From positions 1 through 5,177 of the forward strand of contig WLND01000157.1 in the NCBI GenBank assembly GCA_009726075.1: a stretch of 5,177 nt of DNA, written 5' to 3'. Shown in pieces: positions 5,027 to 5,177 of this stretch. The position numbers were made by a program, and so were the translations under genes. Under the pieces are notes generated by a model. It did not search any database. It saw only the letters and a program-made list of their open reading frames with translations, and was not told the origin of the DNA. The first letter of the stretch is position 1, and every line of letters starts with the position of its first letter. The stretch is from Actinomycetota bacterium. Lineage in GTDB: Bacteria; Actinomycetota; Actinomycetes; S36-B12.

Positions 5027-5177
5027 CTAGCGGCAGAAGCGCACCCATGCGTCGTAGACGAACTCCGGGTGCTCCATCTGCGCCACGTGCCCCGAGTTCG
5101 GCAGGACAACGACGTGCGCGTTGCGAAAGCGCTTCGTTACGCGATGGGCTGCCTTCGGGTCGACGAGCGGATCCTGC
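5027..5177 (-). CDS. Alpha/beta hydrolase, C-terminal fragment
   Basis: Only the last 49 residues are visible; the 5' part lies beyond the window. The frame opens with QDPLVDPKAAHRV and continues through NAHVVVLPNSGHVAQMEHPE to a TAG stop. This is the end of an alpha/beta-hydrolase fold: Asp in the DPLV motif is the likely acid of the catalytic triad, and His in SGHVAQMEHP is the catalytic histidine, in the usual spacing after a buried VVVLP strand. The nucleophile elbow is not in the window, so substrate and specificity cannot be judged; esterase, epoxide-hydrolase-like and other members share this ending. It is on the same strand as the tad operon but separated from cpaF by 180 bp, so it is probably a separate transcription unit with no evident functional link to the pilus. 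Confidence 0.82.
   Translation of the reverse strand, partial: QDPLVDPKAAHRVTKRFRNAHVVVLPNSGHVAQMEHPEFVYDAWVRFCR

Noticed and set aside
4746..5048. Minus-strand open frame of 100 codons spanning the cpaF upstream region
   Set aside because: It overlaps both the hydrolase end and the cpaF start in another frame, has no RBS, and reads as non-coding in composition.
1..5177. CRISPR array, tRNA, insertion sequence or toxin-antitoxin pair
   Set aside because: I saw no regularly spaced repeats, no tRNA-like cloverleaf sequence and no transposase-like frames; nearly all the sequence is explained by the listed genes.

Overview
The window reads as a chromosomal segment of a high-GC Gram-positive bacterium (Actinomycetota). 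Four things suggest this: the strongly GC-rich sequence with G/C-biased third codon positions, frequent GTG starts, a Tad/Flp pilus cluster with actinobacterial sequence flavour, and a release-factor-2 gene without the usual frameshift. All genes I can support lie on the minus strand, so transcription runs from high to low coordinates.

Layout in the direction of transcription. (1) 5177-5027: the C-terminal 49 residues of an alpha/beta hydrolase, whose 5' part is outside the window. (2) 5026-4847: a 180-bp intergenic region with two DnaA-box-like direct repeats, a possible -10 element and the ribosome binding site of the next gene. (3) 4846-3590: cpaF/tadA, the pilus assembly ATPase. (4) 3590-2724 and 2727-1825: tadB and tadC, the inner-membrane platform proteins. 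(5) 1824-1745: an 80-bp gap ending in a strong Shine-Dalgarno sequence. (6) 1744-1535: a 69-residue Flp-like pilin candidate. (7) 1538-1116 and 1119-625: two TadE-like pseudopilins. (8) 613-182: a short TadG-like protein. (9) 181-99: a short spacer. (10) 98-1: the first 32 codons of prfB (peptide chain release factor 2), running off the window.

The seven tad genes form one tightly packed operon. Start and stop codons overlap at four of six junctions, and the other two gaps are 11 and 80 bp. In known Tad systems the CpaF hexamer powers assembly through the TadB/TadC platform, a small Flp pilin is the main subunit, and TadE/TadG-type proteins are minor pilins or accessory factors. No prepilin peptidase, TadZ/CpaE or outer-membrane component is present here. 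The first two must be encoded elsewhere or be dispensable; the last is expected to be absent in a monoderm.

This is a recognisable system, not a new one. The points most worth a second look are the paired DnaA-box-like sites upstream of the operon, the non-canonical pilin candidate lacking the conserved glutamate, and the frameshift-free, possibly leaderless prfB start.
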